The translations under genes and the position numbers were made by a program. Shown piece by piece: positions 60,916 to 64,000 of a stretch of DNA of 64,000 nt. How positions within the stretch are numbered: position 1 is the stretch's first letter; each line of letters starts with the position of its first letter. Under the pieces are notes generated by a model. It made no database searches. It saw only the letters and a program-made list of their open reading frames with translations, and was not told the DNA's origin. This DNA is from Nocardia sp. BMG111209 (GTDB taxonomy: Bacteria > Actinomycetota > Actinomycetes > Mycobacteriales > Mycobacteriaceae), in NCBI RefSeq assembly GCF_000381925.1, contig NZ_KB907307.1, positions 1,798,001 to 1,862,000 of the forward strand, written 5' to 3'.

Positions 60916-60997
60916 CGGGTTTCGGGCGTGGAGTAGCCGCTGGCCTGGCCAGCTTTTCCACGTGAGTCCTCGGTTCGGGCCCGTCGGGCGGGGATGG

Positions 60998-62449
60998 TCA
61001 GATGCTGTCGGGTTGTGGTGGTGTGTAACCGATTGTGTTGTGCCACAACGTGAGCCATGCGTCCGCCCAGGGCCAGCAGCGGGGCAGGTGCAGGATGGGA
61101 CGCCGTTGAGGGCGAGCGAGCCGGGCGGGGATGGTGATGATTTTGCGGCGCAGGGTCGATCCGCGGGCCCGGCCGAGTCGGCCACCGGCCAGTATTCCGG
61201 CGGTGCGCAGCAGGTTGTGGGCGATCGCGGCGCACAGGACCCAGGCGAAGTTGGCGCCGAATTTCCCGGACGGAATGTGAGCCAGTGGCCCGTCGATCAG
61301 GTCGGCGAACACGGTTTCGATGATGGCGTGTTTGCGGTGGGTGATGTCGGCATCGGCGACGGGCTCGGTGGAGTTGGTGAAGAACGGGTGATACCGCCAG
61401 ACCGGGAACAGGGCATCGGGGTATCGGGCGTCTTTCACCCGGCGCACGATCAGCCTCGCGGTGGTCCGGTCTTTCGTGGAAGCGAAAGCGGTATAAGAGA
61501 TTTCGGCGACCTCGGCGTCGGAGATCCACTCACCGGTATCGGGATCACGCACGGCACCGGGATACCGCACCGGAGTCCATTGGTCTTCGCCGATCGCGGT
61601 GATCGCGGCGTTGACCGCCGAATTCTTGGTCAGTACCAGCGAGAACTGTGCCCCGGCGCGCAACGCGGCGCACACGACTTTGCGGGTGCCGTATGCGGAG
61701 TCCCCACGCACCAGCACGATGCCGGTGGCGCGGGCGGCACGAGCGGTGCCGATCGCGGCGGTAACCATCGATGCGGCACCTTTGCCCGAGCCGGTCTTAC
61801 CTGCGCGTAGCCGTATCCCGGCGATCACCGGTGCCGCCAGGTCGGTGCTGATCGTGGTTGCCAGGGGTGAAAGTCCTTTGCGGAGAACCTTTTTCCCAGC
61901 AATCTTCGTGTGCCCGTACGACGCGCCCTGCTTCTGGTGGCCATAGACCGGGCGCAGCAGCGAATCGATATCGACGAAGGTCCGCACAGCCGCACCGGGC
62001 AACAGATCCGCGCGCGCGGTCAAGGCCAGCAGATGCTCGCGCATCACCGACTCCAACTGCTTGGCGTGACCGAATGTGAACTCCCGCAACAGAGTCCCGA
62101 CCGTCGAGGGCGCATACACGCCACTGAACAGCGTCTTGCACCCGCCGCTGCGCAGCAGACCGATATCGTCGATGCTGTCCGCACCCGCACACATCCCGGC
62201 GATCAACGTGGCCAGTTTCGGTGCCGGGTTCACCGACCCGGACTTGACTCGTGGCGCGTCGATGGCAATTTTCTCGGTCAACAGCCTGGTCAGACCCGTC
62301 TGCTCGGCCAGGGTCATCACCGGAACCAACCCCGCCACCGACACGAGGCCATCATCATCGAACCTCGCCGAGGACTCGGCGAACCTGTGGAACAATCGCA
62401 CTGAAAGTGTCTTTCGGAACTTGTCTTGGTTGTTGTGTGGTAACTCCAA
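60998..62449 (-). CDS. IS1380-family transposase
   Basis: A 483-residue DDE transposase. RTFVDIDSLLRPVYGHQKQG (Asp region), VRGDSAYGTRKVVCAALRAG (the second Asp in RGDSAYG) and HAIIETVFADLIDGPLAHIP (Glu in the conserved C-terminal region) are the family catalytic landmarks. It is full length, with ATG 62449 72 bp from the right IS end. Confidence 0.93.
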   Translation of the reverse strand: MELPHNNQDKFRKTLSVRLFHRFAESSARFDDDGLVSVAGLVPVMTLAEQTGLTRLLTEKIAIDAPRVKSGSVNPAPKLATLIAGMCAGADSIDDIGLLRSGGCKTLFSGVYAPSTVGTLLREFTFGHAKQLESVMREHLLALTARADLLPGAAVRTFVDIDSLLRPVYGHQKQGASYGHTKIAGKKVLRKGLSPLATTISTDLAAPVIAGIRLRAGKTGSGKGAASMVTAAIGTARAARATGIVLVRGDSAYGTRKVVCAALRAGAQFSLVLTKNSAVNAAITAIGEDQWTPVRYPGAVRDPDTGEWISDAEVAEISYTAFASTKDRTTARLIVRRVKDARYPDALFPVWRYHPFFTNSTEPVADADITHRKHAIIETVFADLIDGPLAHIPSGKFGANFAWVLCAAIAHNLLRTAGILAGGRLGRARGSTLRRKIITIPARLARPQRRPILHLPRCWPWADAWLTLWHNTIGYTPPQPDSI

Positions 62450-62521
62450 TCATCCCAGGTCAGAAGGCACTTTCTTCATTTCGACACACCCAAATACACC
62501 GAATTCATCGGTGGATTCAGG

Positions 62522-62526
62522 CTTAG
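62522..62526. repeat. Target-site duplication CTTAG (right), overlapping the TetR stop codon
   Basis: This copy supplies the TAA stop of the TetR gene (complement of TTA at 62523-62525). The duplication therefore left the TetR protein unchanged. Confidence 0.85.
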
Positions 62527-63113
62527 CCCGCCCGCGGTGTCGGGTCCGCGCCGAGTACCCGGAACACCCGGGTGAGCTCCGCGCCGGTGATCAGGTTGGT
62601 GCCCGGGGCGATCAGCCACATCACCGCGATCCCCTGGAACATCGTGAAATAGAACTTCGCGACGGCCAGGGCATCTTCCTCGGCCAGGTCCGGGAACGAC
62701 TCCCGCAGGCTGACAGCCAGTTCCGAGCAGGCCCGCTCGGTGGCCTCGGCCATGTAGACCTGGGTCTCCGGGGATCGGGAGGCGACCATGCCGTTCTCCA
62801 TCCCGAGCAGCAACTGGTCGCGATTCTGCTCGAGGATCCCCAGCAGCCCGTCCATGGTCGGGGCCAGCGATTCGGCCGGCGCGCGACCGGTCGCGGCCAC
62901 GCGGATCACCTCCTCGAAATCGTCGCCGATCTCGGTACCCATCGCCTCGAGTACCGCCTCCGTGACGAGCCGGTCCTTGGAGCCGAAGTGGTAGCCGATG
63001 GCCGCGAGGCTGACCCCGGCGGCGCTCGCGATGTCACGGGCGGTCACCTTGGCCAGTCCCCGTTCGAGGATGGCCTTGCGGGCGCCCGCCAGCAGATCTT
63101 CACGGTTTCCCAT
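62523..63113 (-). CDS. TetR-family transcriptional regulator of the monooxygenase
   Basis: A 196-residue regulator. HTH: REDLLAGARKAILERGLAKV then TARDIASAAGVSLAAIGYHF and GSKDRLVTEAV. A helical TetR_C-like domain with FYFTMFQGIAVMWLIAP follows. ATG 63113 has agggtgg upstream; GTG 63122 is an alternative. Its stop codon lies in the IS target duplication. It diverges from the FAD-monooxygenase gene across a region with GTCTTAGAC-type repeats, its likely operators. Confidence 0.88.
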   Translation of the reverse strand: MGNREDLLAGARKAILERGLAKVTARDIASAAGVSLAAIGYHFGSKDRLVTEAVLEAMGTEIGDDFEEVIRVAATGRAPAESLAPTMDGLLGILEQNRDQLLLGMENGMVASRSPETQVYMAEATERACSELAVSLRESFPDLAEEDALAVAKFYFTMFQGIAVMWLIAPGTNLITGAELTRVFRVLGADPTPRAG

Positions 63114-63130
63114 GTCAGCCACCCTACCAG

Positions 63131-63190
63131 CGTCTTAGACATTTGTTCTAGACAGGTGTGCCAGACCGTGTTACACATATGTCTAAGACG
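63131..63190. promoter_or_regulatory. Array of TetR operator-like boxes
   Basis: CGTCTTAGACAT (63131-63142) is repeated in inverted orientation as ATGTCTAAGACG (63179-63190), a perfect 12 bp match. Each contains the small palindrome GTCT-N-AGAC, and a similar GTTCTAGAC lies between them. The array fills the divergent promoter of the TetR and monooxygenase genes. Confidence 0.6.
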
Positions 63191-63216
63191 TTCGAACCAA
63201 ACGAAGGAACGACATC

Positions 63217-64000
63217 ATGAGCACCACCCACGTACTGGTCGCCGGTGGCGGAATCGCCGGCAATGCCGTTGCGCTGCAACTGCTCCGGGCCGGAATCCAG
63301 GTCACCCTCGTCGAGCGGGCCGACGCCCCGCGGCCGGGCGGCCAGGCCGTCGACCTGCGCGGGCCGAGCAAGGAGGCGGCCGACCGGATGGGTCTGCTGG
63401 CGGGTATCCGGCGCCATCAGCTCCACGAACTCGGCCTGATCTACGTCGACGGGAACGGACGCGAGTACGCCCGGATGTCGATGGAGTCGATGGACGGCAC
63501 CGGGCCGGTCGCCGAGATCGAGATCACCCGCGGTGACCTCAATCAGGTACTGCTGGACGAGGTGGCCAAGGCCGGCGGCGAACTGGACTACCGCTACGGC
63601 GACTGGATCGAGGCGATCGAGCAGAACGACGCCGGCGCCGACGTCACCTTCGCCTCCGGCCGCACCGGCCGATACGACCTGGTCGTCGCCGCGGACGGGG
63701 TGCACTCGGCCACCCGGCGGCTGGCCTTCGGGCCGGAGGAGCAGTTCACCACCTACCTCGAGGGGTACTGCTCGTTCTTCACCCTGCCCACCCCGGCCGG
63801 CGTCGAACCCGGCTGGATGGCGATGCACACGGTGCTCGGCGCGGCGGTCGCGATCCGGCCCGACCGCGATCCGGCCACGTCCAAGGCCATCCTCACCTTG
63901 CGCACCCCCGAGAATCCGGCGCTGCGCGGGGACATCGGCGCGCAGAAGCAGCTGATCCGCGACATGCTCGCCGAGGCCGGCTGGCACGCACCCGCCGTCC
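63217..64000 (+). CDS. FAD-dependent monooxygenase (PHBH/aromatic hydroxylase type), partial
   Basis: The first 261 residues are present and the gene runs past the window. The FAD loop VLVAGGGIAGNAVALQLLRA, VTLVERADAPRPGGQAVDLR, and GRYDLVVAADGVHSATRR (the DG motif) are intact. It belongs to the class A flavin hydroxylases that oxidise aromatics, tetracyclines or rifamycin-like compounds. The divergent TetR and operator array suggest induction by its substrate. Confidence 0.88.
   Translation, partial: MSTTHVLVAGGGIAGNAVALQLLRAGIQVTLVERADAPRPGGQAVDLRGPSKEAADRMGLLAGIRRHQLHELGLIYVDGNGREYARMSMESMDGTGPVAEIEITRGDLNQVLLDEVAKAGGELDYRYGDWIEAIEQNDAGADVTFASGRTGRYDLVVAADGVHSATRRLAFGPEEQFTTYLEGYCSFFTLPTPAGVEPGWMAMHTVLGAAVAIRPDRDPATSKAILTLRTPENPALRGDIGAQKQLIRDMLAEAGWHAPAV

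Larger units (their letters stand above)
60858..62521 (-). mobile_element. Intact IS1380-family insertion sequence (1664 bp)
   Basis: The ends read CCTGAATCCAC-T-GA on the left and, reverse-complemented, CCTGAATCCAC-C-GA on the right, and are flanked by CTTAG duplications. The single gene is a 483-residue transposase. The length is very close to that remembered for IS1380 members (about 1.66 kb). All parts are intact, so it may be active. Confidence 0.93.

Noticed and set aside
60853..62526. Possibility that the CTTAG pair is chance and the element lacks real ends
   Set aside because: The CCTGAATCCAC ends, the 1664 bp size and the complete transposase all agree with an IS1380 element.

Overview
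This 64 kb window is a GC-rich actinobacterial chromosome segment. The closest match I can infer is a mycolic-acid actinomycete such as Nocardia or a near relative. The reasons are the two sensor kinases with nitrate-sensing-type (NIT) domains, a DUF742 protein, a mycothiol-dependent maleylpyruvate isomerase-like protein, many TetR/LysR regulators, frequent GTG starts and a CysD/CysNC pair. No rRNA, tRNA or CRISPR array was seen. It reads as an accessory, metabolically diverse region.

Layout. 1-8.9 kb: a molybdopterin oxidoreductase (partial) with a FAS1 lipoprotein, an AraC-type regulator, a P-loop kinase, a zinc alcohol dehydrogenase, a decayed carbonic anhydrase, a MerR/MFS efflux pair, a luciferase-like oxidoreductase, a mycothiol enzyme and a TetR gene. 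9.2-14.2 kb: two VOC proteins, a PhoD-like protein with a ruined active site and a NIT-domain kinase. 14.3-21.0 kb: a sulfate-handling island. An alkylsulfatase-like MBL protein, a VOC protein, CysD and CysNC are coupled on the minus strand. They diverge from a sulfotransferase and a dehydrogenase. 21-31 kb: two TetR genes, a Gfo/Idh dehydrogenase with an amidohydrolase, a GH3 glycosidase, an orphan ABC solute-binding lipoprotein, a LysR gene and a LacI gene whose CACGTG-type palindromes recur upstream of the GH3 gene. 31-41 kb: SDR genes, a carotenoid-type membrane protein, an ECF sigma factor at the end of a short-chain-dehydrogenase operon, and a LysR gene. 40.9-48.8 kb: a conservon-like kinase plus DUF742, a PD-(D/E)XK-like protein with an acidic repeat tail, a MalT-like ATPase lacking a DNA-binding domain, and a GlxA/AraC regulator.

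48.8-60.1 kb holds the most striking content. After an APC permease and a 691 bp regulatory leader comes a tightly packed nine-gene operon: two SidA-type N-hydroxylases, a diaminobutyrate-type aminotransferase, a metal-binding cupin, an FAD amino-acid-oxidase-like protein, a serine-acetyltransferase-like protein, a methionyl-tRNA-synthetase-like protein, a membrane protein and a DUF3291 protein. N-hydroxylase plus cupin plus MetRS-like enzyme plus FAD oxidase is the known toolkit for nitrogen-nitrogen bond (hydrazine) formation. In the characterised systems cupin and MetRS are fused; here they are separate proteins, and the aminotransferase and second hydroxylase suggest a different amine substrate.

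60-64 kb: a type II thioesterase, an intact IS1380-family insertion (1664 bp, matching terminal repeats, 5 bp target duplication CTTAG) and a TetR/FAD-monooxygenase divergent pair. The insertion appears to have landed between the TetR gene and the thioesterase gene and split them.
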